Of a stretch of DNA of 47,971 bases, positions 8,477 through 16,658 are shown piece by piece. Origin of the DNA: an uncultured Saprospiraceae bacterium. GTDB lineage: Bacteria > Bacteroidota > Bacteroidia > Chitinophagales > Saprospiraceae. The stretch is from assembly GCA_937959275.1 (NCBI GenBank), contig CALGLU010000073.1:1-47971 (forward strand), written 5' to 3'. The notes under the pieces were generated by a model that worked only from the letters and a program-made list of their open reading frames with translations, searched no databases and was not told the origin of the DNA. The translations under genes and the position numbers were made by a program. The stretch's first letter is position 1. Each line of letters starts with the position of its first letter.

Positions 8477-9550
8477 CTATCCTATATCACTAACCTTCAT
8501 CTTCTCAGCATTCTCAGCGACTTGCAGCGCCTCAATGATGCCGGCTATATCACCAGCGACAATTTTTTCAAGACTGTAGAGGGTAAGGTTAATGCGGTGA
8601 TCAGTGACTCTATTTTGTGGATAATTATAGGTTCTGATTTTATCTGAGCGGTCTCCGCTGCCAACAAGAGATTTTCGTTTTTGCTTTTGATCTTGGTATA
8701 CTTCATCCTTCTTCACTTCCCGGATTTTTTGATACAGACGATTCATGGCAATGTCTCTATTTTTATGTTGGGATCTCGAGTCAGTACTTTCTGCAGCAAT
8801 ACCCGTTGGTAAGTGGGTGAAGCGCACGCCTGACTCCGTTTTATTGACATGTTGACCACCTGCACCACTTGCTCTAAATGTATCGGTTCTCAGTTCGTCC
8901 TTTCTGATATTAATGTCTTCCATTTCGAACTTAGGAATGACGACGACTGTAGCAGCTGAGGTATGAACTCGACCCTGTGATTCTGTCTTTGGTACACGTT
9001 GTACACGGTGAGCGCCTGATTCAAATTTCAATTTACCATACACATCCTCGCCTGACACCTCTAAGACAACCTTATTAAAGCCGCCCACACTGCCTTCATT
9101 AACATCGACGACTTCAGTTTTCCATTTTTGAGATTCAAAATACTTGGTATACATCCGGTATAAATCACCGGCAAATATGCTTGCTTCATCTCCTCCCGCT
9201 CCAGATCGGATTTCAAAAACAACATCCTTCGAATCTTCTGGATCTTTAGGAATCAATAAAATTTTGACTTTTTCTTCTAATTCTTCTTTTTGAGGCTTTA
9301 ATAGCTCCAACTCTTCCTTGGCTATCTCGCGCATTTCCAAGTCCTCATCTGAGCTCATTTCTTGAGCAGACTCTATATTCTCGACGATGTTCTTGTAGGT
9401 CTTATATACCTCTACAATCTCTGTCAAAGACTTATACTCCTTGTTTAATTTCATGAATTGCTTCATGTCAGAGGCGACCTCTGGATCAGATAGTTTTTCC
9501 TCCAGATCCATGAAGTGAGAATAAATAGATTCTAATTTTTCAAGAAGCAT
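8477..9550 (-). CDS. prfA: peptide chain release factor 1
   Basis: This 357-residue class I release factor recognises UAA and UAG in the ribosomal A site and triggers hydrolysis of peptidyl-tRNA. The catalytic GGQ lies at residues 231-233 inside S-G-A-G-G-Q-H-V-N-K. The stop-codon-recognition tripeptide is P-K-T at 187-189, which fits the P-x-T of RF1 rather than the S-P-F of RF2. The helical N-terminal domain, the S-G-A-G-G-D-E-A region near 116-123 and the C-terminal helix are all present, so it is full length. It is convergent with the Asp-box gene across the tandem array. A -7 promoter element lies 18 bp upstream of the start. Confidence 0.97.
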   Translation of the reverse strand: MLLEKLESIYSHFMDLEEKLSDPEVASDMKQFMKLNKEYKSLTEIVEVYKTYKNIVENIESAQEMSSDEDLEMREIAKEELELLKPQKEELEEKVKILLIPKDPEDSKDVVFEIRSGAGGDEASIFAGDLYRMYTKYFESQKWKTEVVDVNEGSVGGFNKVVLEVSGEDVYGKLKFESGAHRVQRVPKTESQGRVHTSAATVVVIPKFEMEDINIRKDELRTDTFRASGAGGQHVNKTESGVRFTHLPTGIAAESTDSRSQHKNRDIAMNRLYQKIREVKKDEVYQDQKQKRKSLVGSGDRSDKIRTYNYPQNRVTDHRINLTLYSLEKIVAGDIAGIIEALQVAENAEKMKVSDIG

Positions 9551-9567
9551 GTAATGTGTTTATGCTG

Positions 9568-9575
9568 CAAAAATA
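9568..9575 (-). promoter_or_regulatory. probable -7 promoter element of prfA
   Basis: Read on the minus strand, TATTTTTG matches the TAnnTTTG consensus exactly and lies 18 nt before the prfA ATG, leaving a short leader. No well-spaced TTTG -33 element is obvious, so the call rests on the -7 match and its position. Confidence 0.4.
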
Positions 9576-9903
9576 AACTTTCGCAGCAAACGACACTAAT
9601 TTGTCCGTACTATACCCAACGGATTTGGGTTTGACATCTTTAATGTGATTATATTTTTTTTAAGATCAAGGCACAAAACTTAGAAATAGTGGTGCTATTA
9701 TGAGGCTTTGTAACGCAGCAGCTGAAAGAATAGGCAGTAGTAAATAGGTTAAATTCAAGTGCGTTGGCTATACATCTTAAAGTCAAGGTTTTGTTGGCTC
9801 TAGGACTCTATTGTGAGAATTCTTCAAAATTGAGCAAACAAAGAGCAGTACTAATTGTAACTTAAGTAATAGTAATCTGATTAGAAATATAAATTTGGAT
9901 AGA
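9576..9903. other. intergenic region between divergent prfA and the dikinase-like gene
   Basis: No coding frame or RNA gene is recognisable in this gap. The segments AAGATCAAGG-CACAAAAC (about 9662) and AAAGTCAAGGTTTTGTTGG (about 9779) are loosely alike. TAAATTTG at 9890-9897 matches the -7 consensus but is only 6 nt from the ATG, so it would imply a leaderless message. Overall it looks like degenerate spacer DNA with the promoters of two divergent genes. Confidence 0.5.
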
Positions 9904-12465
9904 ATGCAAGGTATAAGTAGAACGAAAACATTGGTTTTGATGTGTACTTGTATAACCTGTCAACTTATGAGTCAGGATGTTCCATTCAAAGACTTTGATG
10001 TCGATAAAAATGGACAGGCTGCAATAGAAATCGAGGCGTCGGCTGATCAATATTATGTCCTATATGCAAAACATGCACTAACAAGTCTCGAGTTTCCAGT
10101 ATCCATGACACTTGGAGTAGATGGGGATTTAAAATTAAAAGAATCGCTGGGTGCCTATCCCGAAGAGCATTATCGGGTGGAGGCCGTCGACAAATCCAAT
10201 CCTGGGGATCTAGATAGGGATGGCATCAATGATTTGAATGAATTTGATATGGGAGGATCCTACTCTCCACTAAATCGCGCGAGAAAACTAAATATGCGTG
10301 ATGGTGCAGTTTGCATTCATTCGCAAGAAGAATTTTCAAACTTATCCTATAAGGGCTTTGATGTATTAATAGATACACATTTAAGCGATTTAGAGTTTGT
10401 TAAATTCTACATTTTGGATGCAAACCTAGCCGATCCATTTGTGTATTTTATGAATACAGAGACATATAGGTCTCATGGCCAGTTTGCAAGGGGTGTCGGT
10501 CTCAACACAAATGGTGGAAGAGATGTACCTGGATCGATGCGTGGTGAAATCGTTTATCATCCAAAAGTTGAAGCCCCAAATGGAAAACTAGGTGTGTACA
10601 GATTTGAATTTCAACCAAACGACTCTTATAGTTTTAGTGATGTACAGCGGATGTATGAGCTGCTAGCCAGAAATATGCCCTATTTAGAAAATAACTGGAC
10701 CTATTATCCGATGCCAAATGCAGCATTACCATTGTATTATAGAGAACAATCACTGTATGATAATTCGAGAATTGAGATTTTATTTGAAGTAGATATTTTT
10801 GATCAAGTCGACTATCTCCCATTGAATCTCACTGAAGGCTATGGTCAATTGAGAATCATGGAACTGGATGAGCGACCTAACTCCAGAGATATTGTGCTGT
10901 ATGAATCTTTACCTAATGAACTGCCCCGTGTCGGCGGCATAATTACGACAGTGACCCAAACGCCATTATCGCATGTTAACTTAAGAGCCATTCAAGACAA
11001 AGTGCCGAATGCCTTTATTCGAAATGCAGCTGATTTAGATGAGATCGAAGAGCTTGTTGGGAAGTTTGTCTACTATAAAGTCGAGCGGGATCGGTACATC
11101 TTACGAGAAGCAAGCTTGTCAGAAGTAGAAGCTTTTTATGAAGATAAGCGACCAAAAGAGGATCAGGTATTAGCACGAGACTTGTCAGTAACTGGTATTA
11201 TGCCTTTGGATGAAATCAGCTTTGATATGTCATCTGCATTTGGAGTCAAGACTGCGAATATGGCTACGATGGGGTCATTCGGATTTCCAGAAGGGACGAT
11301 TCGGGAAGGCTTTGGGATACCCTTTTATTTTTATGATGAGTACATGAAGTTCAATGGATTTTATGAGGAAGCGCAGAAGATGTTAGATGACCAAGATTTT
11401 AAAACAGACTTTGATGTGCAGGAAGATATGCTCAAAGATTTTCGCAAGATTGTTGAGGATGGCGAAATGCCACAATGGATGCTGGACGAGTTAGAAGAGA
11501 TGCATACAACATTTCCAGAAGAATGGTCGATACGGACAAGATCAAGTACAAATAACGAAGATCTACCAGGCTTTAGTGGCGCCGGATTATATGACTCAAA
11601 GACGCAAAAGCCAGATGAGGGACATATAGAAAAGTCAATCAAGGAGGTCTATGCCAGTATGTGGAATTTTAGAGCCTTTGACGAACGAGAATTTTATCGT
11701 ATCAATCACTTTGATGCAGCAATGGGAATATTAGTTCATCGAAATTTTTCTGATGAATTAGCGAATGGGGTAGCTGTGAGTACAGACCCGATCAACTTTA
11801 CAGAAGGCACCTATCTCATTAATACGCAGGTGGGAGAAGACCTGGTCACTAACCCAGAAGCCTTATCAATTCCAGAAGAAATTCTCTTGGATGAAAGCGA
11901 GGGAATTGGAGATGGTTTGATCAATCTAGTCCGAGCATCAAATCAAGCAGAAGCCGGGGAGTTAATTATGACTGACGAGCAGTACTTACAATTGCGCGAT
12001 CACCTAACTGTGATTCATAATAATTTCAAGCTTTTATATGGAGCAGAAAATCAAGAAGACTTTGCGATGGAGATTGAATATAAGATCACTCAGGATACAA
12101 TTTTAGCAATTAAACAAGCGCGGCCTTGGGCAGAATTTTGGTTGAATCAGGCTAGCACAACTTCAATTGAAGAAAATGTAACTCCTAGTGTTCTGTCTAT
12201 TCAGAATTCTCCTAATCCGTTTCATAAAGAGACATGGATTGAATTTACGATGCCTGCTTCTGGTGATGTTCTTATCCGTATTTACAATGAGTCAGGTCAA
12301 GTCATTGGCACCCTTAAAAAGGACAATTTAATAGCAGACACATATGCTATTCCTCTGGATGAGATAGTTAATGTCGACAATAAAGGAATTTACTTTTATG
12401 AATTAATCATTAGACAACAAGACAAATTAATCTCAGCTACAAATAAAATGTTGAAAATTGACTAG
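9904..12465 (+). CDS. secreted PEP/pyruvate-dikinase-like protein with T9SS sorting domain
   Basis: A signal peptide (about 1-24, ending L-M-S-Q) follows the ATG at 9904, which I prefer to the in-frame TTG at 9895. Residues 102-113 form a thrombospondin-3-like Ca loop (D-L-D-R-D-G-I-N-D). A swivel-type segment T-P-L-S-H-V-N-L-R-A places a candidate phospho-histidine at H357. Residues about 400-760 look like a pyruvate phosphate dikinase ATP-grasp domain, with R-T-R-S-S-T-N-N-E-D-L-P-G near 543, N-G-V-A-V-S-T-D-P, and the closing I-K-Q-A-R-P-W. This swivel-before-ATP-grasp order is that of alpha-glucan water dikinase, and the PEP-binding barrel is absent. The last 80 or so residues are a type A T9SS sorting domain (S-P-N-P-F, then Y-N-E-S-G-Q-V). 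A cell-surface location is predicted. Substrate and activity are unknown. Confidence 0.8.
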   Translation: MQGISRTKTLVLMCTCITCQLMSQDVPFKDFDVDKNGQAAIEIEASADQYYVLYAKHALTSLEFPVSMTLGVDGDLKLKESLGAYPEEHYRVEAVDKSNPGDLDRDGINDLNEFDMGGSYSPLNRARKLNMRDGAVCIHSQEEFSNLSYKGFDVLIDTHLSDLEFVKFYILDANLADPFVYFMNTETYRSHGQFARGVGLNTNGGRDVPGSMRGEIVYHPKVEAPNGKLGVYRFEFQPNDSYSFSDVQRMYELLARNMPYLENNWTYYPMPNAALPLYYREQSLYDNSRIEILFEVDIFDQVDYLPLNLTEGYGQLRIMELDERPNSRDIVLYESLPNELPRVGGIITTVTQTPLSHVNLRAIQDKVPNAFIRNAADLDEIEELVGKFVYYKVERDRYILREASLSEVEAFYEDKRPKEDQVLARDLSVTGIMPLDEISFDMSSAFGVKTANMATMGSFGFPEGTIREGFGIPFYFYDEYMKFNGFYEEAQKMLDDQDFKTDFDVQEDMLKDFRKIVEDGEMPQWMLDELEEMHTTFPEEWSIRTRSSTNNEDLPGFSGAGLYDSKTQKPDEGHIEKSIKEVYASMWNFRAFDEREFYRINHFDAAMGILVHRNFSDELANGVAVSTDPINFTEGTYLINTQVGEDLVTNPEALSIPEEILLDESEGIGDGLINLVRASNQAEAGELIMTDEQYLQLRDHLTVIHNNFKLLYGAENQEDFAMEIEYKITQDTILAIKQARPWAEFWLNQASTTSIEENVTPSVLSIQNSPNPFHKETWIEFTMPASGDVLIRIYNESGQVIGTLKKDNLIADTYAIPLDEIVNVDNKGIYFYELIIRQQDKLISATNKMLKID

Positions 12466-12498
12466 TGGTCTGTCAAGTTTATCTTGACAGACCACTTG
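12462..12498. repeat. 37-bp palindrome (family B solo copy), overlapping a stop codon
   Basis: CTAGTGGTCTGTCAAG and its near-perfect reverse complement enclose TTTAT, forming a 16-bp stem with a 5-nt loop. The first CTAG supplies the TAG stop of the dikinase-like gene (12463-12465). The same 37 bp recurs at 43593-43629, and its arms form the ends of the 169-170 bp elements at 16659 and 35479. As RNA it would be a strong hairpin and might end transcription, although no T-run follows. Confidence 0.85.
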
Positions 12499-12590
12499 AA
12501 CGATCTACGAGAACAGATCTGCGGGGTTTTGAAACCTCACAGTATTGGAATCAGGGGAAATCAAAAATTGAATTAAAATCAAAATTAAAA

Positions 12591-12665
12591 AGTCGCCGCT
12601 GTTGGTCTCCGAACCAACAGCATGAGTATGTCTAAATCTGGTAGATCGGTGCTCTGCACCTCATT
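12591..12665 (-). repeat. family A repeat, single reverse-oriented copy
   Basis: A perfect 9-bp hairpin GCTGTTGGT/ACCAACAGC around CTCCGA (12598-12621) is followed by GATCGGTGC-TCT-GCACCTC. In reverse complement these match the second and third hairpins of the 123-bp tandem units at 7914-8437, so this is a degenerate single unit. Confidence 0.75.
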
Positions 12666-12915
12666 ACGTGTTCCTATAAAAAAATCATAGTTTATTACTT
12701 CAATCATCACTCTGCGAGAATTTCTAGCTCGCGGCCAGGGTTACCTTTCCTTCCTTCATACATAAAGGTCAGAATATATCTTCTGAGGTGATTTTAATAA
12801 ATCACTTCTCTATCTGATCCCCACGGTGCACAGCGGTGGATCAATTTTTATCACTCATGGCTTGAAGTCATCGGTGAATTCAAAATTGATTTTTTAACAA
12901 AAAACCCTGTGTATT
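12666..12915. other. hairpin-rich non-coding segment upstream of a small ORF
   Basis: No coding frame is apparent. Several short inverted repeats follow one another: GCGAG/CTCGC near 12716-12735, TCAGAA/TTCTGA near 12770-12787, GTGATTT/AAATCAC near 12788-12805, and CCAC/GTGG inside GATCC...GGATC near 12817-12842. The density is higher than in other gaps here and may indicate a structured leader or RNA, but no known RNA family was recognised. Confidence 0.35.
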
Positions 12916-13035
12916 ATGTTTGACTTATTTGATTTTATCTACACGCTATGCATTGAAGATGGCGCTAAAGAACTCCTTCACCTTATCGAAATATGTTATC
13001 AATATATTATCGGAGATGATGGAGGCGGCATGTAA
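12916..13035 (+). CDS. small ORF, 39 residues, acidic with Gly-rich end
   Basis: This ORF encodes a 39-residue peptide starting M-F-D-L-F-D-F-I-Y and ending G-D-D-G-G-G-M, with a helical, fairly hydrophobic and acidic middle (A-K-E-L-L-H-L-I-E-I-C-Y-Q-Y-I-I). I recognise no family. The main support for expression is the strong terminator-like hairpin with a T-run that begins 6 nt after the stop, on this strand, where no other plus-strand gene needs one. A structured non-coding segment precedes it. There is no clear Shine-Dalgarno sequence, which is usual in Bacteroidota. TATGTTTG at 12915-12922 matches the -7 promoter consensus but overlaps the start codon. The ORF could be chance, with the terminator serving an RNA instead. 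Confidence 0.35.
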   Translation: MFDLFDFIYTLCIEDGAKELLHLIEICYQYIIGDDGGGM

Positions 13036-13041
13036 TTAGAT

Positions 13042-13077
13042 ACTAAGCAACTCATTGATTTGAGTTGCTTAGTTTTT
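13042..13077 (+). terminator. Rho-independent terminator on the plus strand
   Basis: A perfect 13-bp stem ACTAAGCAACTCA/TGAGTTGCTTAGT with a 6-nt loop is followed by TTTT, so it acts in the plus direction, right after the 39-codon ORF. The same bases encode the last six codons of the opposing minus-strand gene. In that direction no T-run follows. Confidence 0.65.
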
Positions 13078-14440
13078 CGATCAACCAAAACCGGTCGATG
13101 ATTGACACTCCAGAGTTTAAGAATGAGTTAGCCTTATTCTTGTTGACTAATAAATATTGAGTCGCGATAAGAAAGTTATGGTATGAGTCTGCTGCAGTGA
13201 CCGCTATTTTTTTTCTATTTCGTTTAATGACCTCTTTTGCATTTCTGATATACCGTAAAAGGATATCTACTTCTTCATTAGTTTCATAGCAAGCTTTAAT
13301 GAAGATTGATGTGGCAATAACTTTATTCAATGGATCTTTGAATAATATGGTAGTGTATAGCTTGACAACTTCTAGATATTGTGTTTCTGCAAAATTCACG
13401 AGCATTTTACTCATGACGATAAGCTCATCTCTAATGGCTCTATCTAAATAAGGACTGTTTAAACTGATGTATTCTAGTGCTAGTTGTGCTGTAGCATATC
13501 GTGTTAATATAATGACGTCTGATTTAAAACGGTTACCATTAATCCTGTGGTCTTCTAGAAAAACGCTTTGTTTCATTGACCATAGAATGAGTTCGATGAC
13601 CTTATCTTTAGCCGCATGATTTCCAGATCTAAATTGATCAATGTAATATCTTCTAATTCTATAATAAATGGATAAAAGCATATCACTCGACATCTCAAGT
13701 GAGTCATCATATAAAATATCTAAAAGTGCCGTCGGTTCGATTTGAAATTCACTTTTTGCAAATGCATATTGCATGTCAATTGCTTTTTGCAATAGATGAG
13801 TGTCATGTGTAAAATAGCGTTCGAGTTCGGTTAATTCAGTTGTCCAGTTTTCACCATAAATGATTTGCCGATTAAGAATTTCAGCTGATGTATATTTAGT
13901 TATTGCTGAATGAAATCTTGTATAGGAGTTTATTAAATTCCGCACCACTATTTCTCCAGATGTTCTATCACTTTGGATAGGATTATTACTAAAAAATTGG
14001 AGATGATTGATCCGAATACTGTAATACCATTTCCAAAGATCTAAAATGTTTGCTTGGTCACTTTCTCTCTGGCTTTGACGTGCCACTTTGTTTGCCTCAT
14101 GATACAAACCACGGTTATTTAAGACCTCAAATTTGATCATTCGAAGCAGATCTGGATGTGTATCAACGTGGGCATGAATCATTGACCTAATTACCTCTTG
14201 ATTAAGAGAGGACATGATATTAAGAACATTCTTTTTTGACTTTTTTGGAAATAAGTCTTTGGATACAATTTGGATGTCATGACGGGCATGATCGAGGTTT
14301 AATTTGTTTTGTTCGATATAGACATAGAGACGATAGACATCTGAAGATTCACCACTTTGATGGGCAATTGACAGACGAATGCTCTTCCATTCTTTAGGAT
14401 TTATAGTTTTAATACAATCAAAAAGCTTACTAGAGTACAT
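13052..14440 (-). CDS. hypothetical helical (TPR-like) protein
   Basis: This 462-residue protein has no signal peptide or membrane segment and is helix-rich throughout. Its opening K-L-F-D-C-I-K-T-I-N-P-K-E-W-K-S-I-R resembles a family of about 450-550-residue Bacteroidota proteins that start with an L-F-x-x-I-K-S-L-x-x-x-E-x-x-x-F pattern and are predicted to form TPR-like helical arrays. Their function is unknown. The gene is monocistronic, convergent with the small ORF at 12916, and divergent from the ECF sigma factor gene. Its last codons lie inside the plus-strand terminator. The family resemblance is by eye and tentative, but the reading frame itself is convincing. Confidence 0.75.
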   Translation of the reverse strand: MYSSKLFDCIKTINPKEWKSIRLSIAHQSGESSDVYRLYVYIEQNKLNLDHARHDIQIVSKDLFPKKSKKNVLNIMSSLNQEVIRSMIHAHVDTHPDLLRMIKFEVLNNRGLYHEANKVARQSQRESDQANILDLWKWYYSIRINHLQFFSNNPIQSDRTSGEIVVRNLINSYTRFHSAITKYTSAEILNRQIIYGENWTTELTELERYFTHDTHLLQKAIDMQYAFAKSEFQIEPTALLDILYDDSLEMSSDMLLSIYYRIRRYYIDQFRSGNHAAKDKVIELILWSMKQSVFLEDHRINGNRFKSDVIILTRYATAQLALEYISLNSPYLDRAIRDELIVMSKMLVNFAETQYLEVVKLYTTILFKDPLNKVIATSIFIKACYETNEEVDILLRYIRNAKEVIKRNRKKIAVTAADSYHNFLIATQYLLVNKNKANSFLNSGVSIIDRFWLIEKLSNSNQ

Positions 14441-14709
14441 AAAAATGTAAGGAAATTATTCAGATATTTAACTCTTAATATATTGATTAACAATAAGTTA
14501 ATAAAATATGAGTTGTCAATAATTCTAGGAAATTACGAAAATGTGGATGTATTTATATAAAAGAAGCTCTTTAATTTCGATTCGATTCAAAAGAGAGTCA
14601 CTGCATGATTTCAAATTGAAATGATCTTATGGCATGAGAAGTAACCCAAATCGGGAAGTAAACATTCGAATTGTCAGTAACTACTATTCTTTATTATAAC
14701 ACTTTCGTC

Positions 14710-15306
14710 ATGAACCAAACTGCTACGGTCATCAAACCCTTAGTTAAACAATCGATTGATTGGATAGCCTCACTAAAAACCAATGAGCATCAAACACTCA
14801 AGCAAATTTATTCGACATATAGATCGAGTTGCGCAGCATTAATCACGAGAAAATATCAACTTACTGAGGATGAATCAAAAGAGATTTTTCAGCTTTCAGT
14901 CATCATTTTATACGACAATATTATGTCCTCAAAACTGGAAGAACTTCATTACGATTTGAAAAATTATATTTTAGGTATCGCTCATAATAAAGTCTATGAA
15001 TTGTATAGAAGAAAGAAGAGAGAACAGAAATTAAAAAACGAAACACTGATACGTTGCTATTTACTTTCAGAATCCGAAGACTCCTCTGTATCAGAAGAAT
15101 TAATTGCTAAACTTCAAAATGCGCTACAGAAAATCGGAGATCCATGTAGCCACATTCTTCAATTGTTTTATTACAAGAATTATTCACTTAGTGATATTAC
15201 AACATTGCTTGATTATAAAAATGTGAACACAACTAAAAATTTAAAATACAAATGCATCAAACGGCTCCAAAAAGCAATTGCGTTTTCCTCTACTCATAAA
15301 AGCTAA
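14710..15306 (+). CDS. ECF-type RNA polymerase sigma factor
   Basis: From the ATG at 14710 (preferred over the TTG at 14671) this is a 198-residue sigma-70-family factor. A region 2-like helix pair includes D-E-S-K-E-I-F-Q-L-S-V-I-I-L-Y-D and D-L-K-N-Y-I-L-G-I-A-H-N-K. It is followed by a basic linker (Y-R-R-K-K-R-E). A region 4 helix-turn-helix includes D-P-C-S-H-I-L-Q-L-F-Y-Y and L-D-Y-K-N-V-N-T-T-K-N-L-K-Y-K-C. The D-P-C and K-Y-K-C patterns are typical of a Saprospiraceae ECF group. It would direct polymerase to a small regulon, unknown here. A small gene 13 bp downstream is the likely anti-sigma partner. Confidence 0.88.
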   Translation: MNQTATVIKPLVKQSIDWIASLKTNEHQTLKQIYSTYRSSCAALITRKYQLTEDESKEIFQLSVIILYDNIMSSKLEELHYDLKNYILGIAHNKVYELYRRKKREQKLKNETLIRCYLLSESEDSSVSEELIAKLQNALQKIGDPCSHILQLFYYKNYSLSDITTLLDYKNVNTTKNLKYKCIKRLQKAIAFSSTHKS

Positions 15307-15319
15307 AAAATTAATAAAT

Positions 15320-15598
15320 ATGTCAAATCATCTTGAACTATTCCATAAATACATGACTGATACAATCAGTACTGAAGAAGAGCGACAACTCATACAACAA
15401 CTTAAAACGGATGCTGTCTTAGCAGAAGAATTTTCAATTTTGAAAGCGTTGAAAGTTGCAGTTCGACGTAATCTGCTAACGAGACATATGAACTATTTAA
15501 AGCACATTGAAAAGACATTGAGAGACACTGATCGACCTTTGCATTCAAAAGGTAAAATCATGGCTTTTCTAGTGTATTGTATGGGAAGTTGTGCATAA
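15320..15598 (+). CDS. short anti-sigma-factor-like protein, no membrane anchor
   Basis: I choose the ATG at 15320 because the earlier in-frame ATG at 15278 lies inside the sigma gene. The 92-residue product opens L-E-L-F-H-K-Y-M-T-D-T-I-S-T-E-E-E-R-Q-L. This resembles the N-terminal segment of Bacteroidota anti-sigma factors (a L-I-x-x-Y-L-x-G-x-L-S-x-E-E type motif) encoded after ECF sigma genes. The usual transmembrane helix and periplasmic part are missing. The protein ends soon after residue 75 with F-L-V-Y-C-M-G-S-C-A, so it may be a truncated gene or a soluble regulator. The gene order supports a regulatory link to the sigma factor. Confidence 0.6.
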   Translation: MSNHLELFHKYMTDTISTEEERQLIQQLKTDAVLAEEFSILKALKVAVRRNLLTRHMNYLKHIEKTLRDTDRPLHSKGKIMAFLVYCMGSCA

Positions 15599-15622
15599 GC
15601 ATCATTACAATAAAATATAATC

Positions 15623-16591
15623 TTAAATCCATCTTGTTGATGTCCAAATACGCTGCTGTTTTTCTGATAAGAATGTCCAGGCTAGGATCCGACTCTTTTT
15701 ATGTCCTTGACCCATAGGAATAGTTTTCACACTTGTTGGATGTTTAGATTCCAGTGTTTTTGAAAGGCTGTCAAGATGTTCATGCTTAGAGACAAGCGTC
15801 GTAAACCAAAAGCAGGATGTAGAAAACAAGACACTCTCATTTATCATTTGAGTTATAAATTCTAATTCTCCACCTTCACACCAGAGCTCATGATTGTTTC
15901 CTCCGAAATTTAATACTGTATCATCGTCGGACTTATGGCCTAGATTTTTTAATTTTCTGTTTGCTGCTTGTGCTGCCTCTGCAGCCGAGCTGTGGAAAGG
16001 AGGATTGCACAGACAAAAATCAAAATAGTCTGAATCTCGTATTATCCCTTTAAAAATGTGTTCGCTATCGTCTTGATGTCTGAGCTCAATGCGCCCAGCA
16101 AGCGTAGCATTGGAAGAGACGATCTTATCTGCGGATTGTAGACCCTCACGGTCGATATCAGTCCCTACAAAAGACCATCCGTATTCTCGAGCTCCAATGA
16201 TGGCATAGATACAATTAGCGCCAGTACCGACATCAAGACAGTTGATCTGAGACTTAGTAGTCGTGTTCTTTTGGCCATGATTTAGCTGAACAAGATCAGC
16301 AAGATGATGAATATAGTCAGCCCTACCTGGTATCGCTGGACATAGATAGCCATCAGGGATGTCCCAATATTCAAGACCATAATGGCTGAGGAGCAAAGCC
16401 TTGTTAAGTGCCTTAACGGCTGCTGGGTCAAAAAAATTAAGCGATGTATTTTGATAATCATTGATATGTAGATGCTTCGCTAACAGCGGATAAGATCTTA
16501 TCAATCGATCAAAATCATAGCCCTGCCGATGTTTATTCCGAGGATGGAGCTCTGTTTTATCTATGGGTTTATTTGTTTTTTTCGTTGACAT
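15623..16591 (-). CDS. rlmF: 23S rRNA (adenine(1618)-N6)-methyltransferase
   Basis: Starting at the ATG at 16591, the protein has 322 residues and begins M-S-T-K-K-T-N-K-P. The family opening L-H-P-R-N-K-H-R-x-x-Y-D-F is present at about 15-27. The SAM-binding motif D-V-G-T-G-A-N lies near 120-126 and the N6-adenine catalytic N-P-P-F near 196-199, followed by H-S-S-A-A-E-A. RlmF methylates one adenine of 23S rRNA. An in-frame TTG at 16639 would add 16 residues with no family similarity. It is a single gene, with the inverted-repeat element just upstream of its start. Confidence 0.93.
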   Translation of the reverse strand: MSTKKTNKPIDKTELHPRNKHRQGYDFDRLIRSYPLLAKHLHINDYQNTSLNFFDPAAVKALNKALLLSHYGLEYWDIPDGYLCPAIPGRADYIHHLADLVQLNHGQKNTTTKSQINCLDVGTGANCIYAIIGAREYGWSFVGTDIDREGLQSADKIVSSNATLAGRIELRHQDDSEHIFKGIIRDSDYFDFCLCNPPFHSSAAEAAQAANRKLKNLGHKSDDDTVLNFGGNNHELWCEGGELEFITQMINESVLFSTSCFWFTTLVSKHEHLDSLSKTLESKHPTSVKTIPMGQGHKKSRILAWTFLSEKQQRIWTSTRWI

Positions 16592-16658
16592 ACTGGCAAT
16601 CCTTGATACAATAGGGAGAGGCTGGTTTTCAATGCCCAAAGGTGGGTTTTATTATGGA

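Noticed and set aside
12915-12922. Promoter TATGTTTG for the small ORF
   Set aside because: It matches the -7 consensus but overlaps the start codon, so it cannot drive translation from that ATG. It may be chance.
16592-16639. 48 bp in-frame extension of rlmF from a TTG start
   Set aside because: It adds 16 residues without family similarity, while an ATG just before the conserved region gives a normal start.
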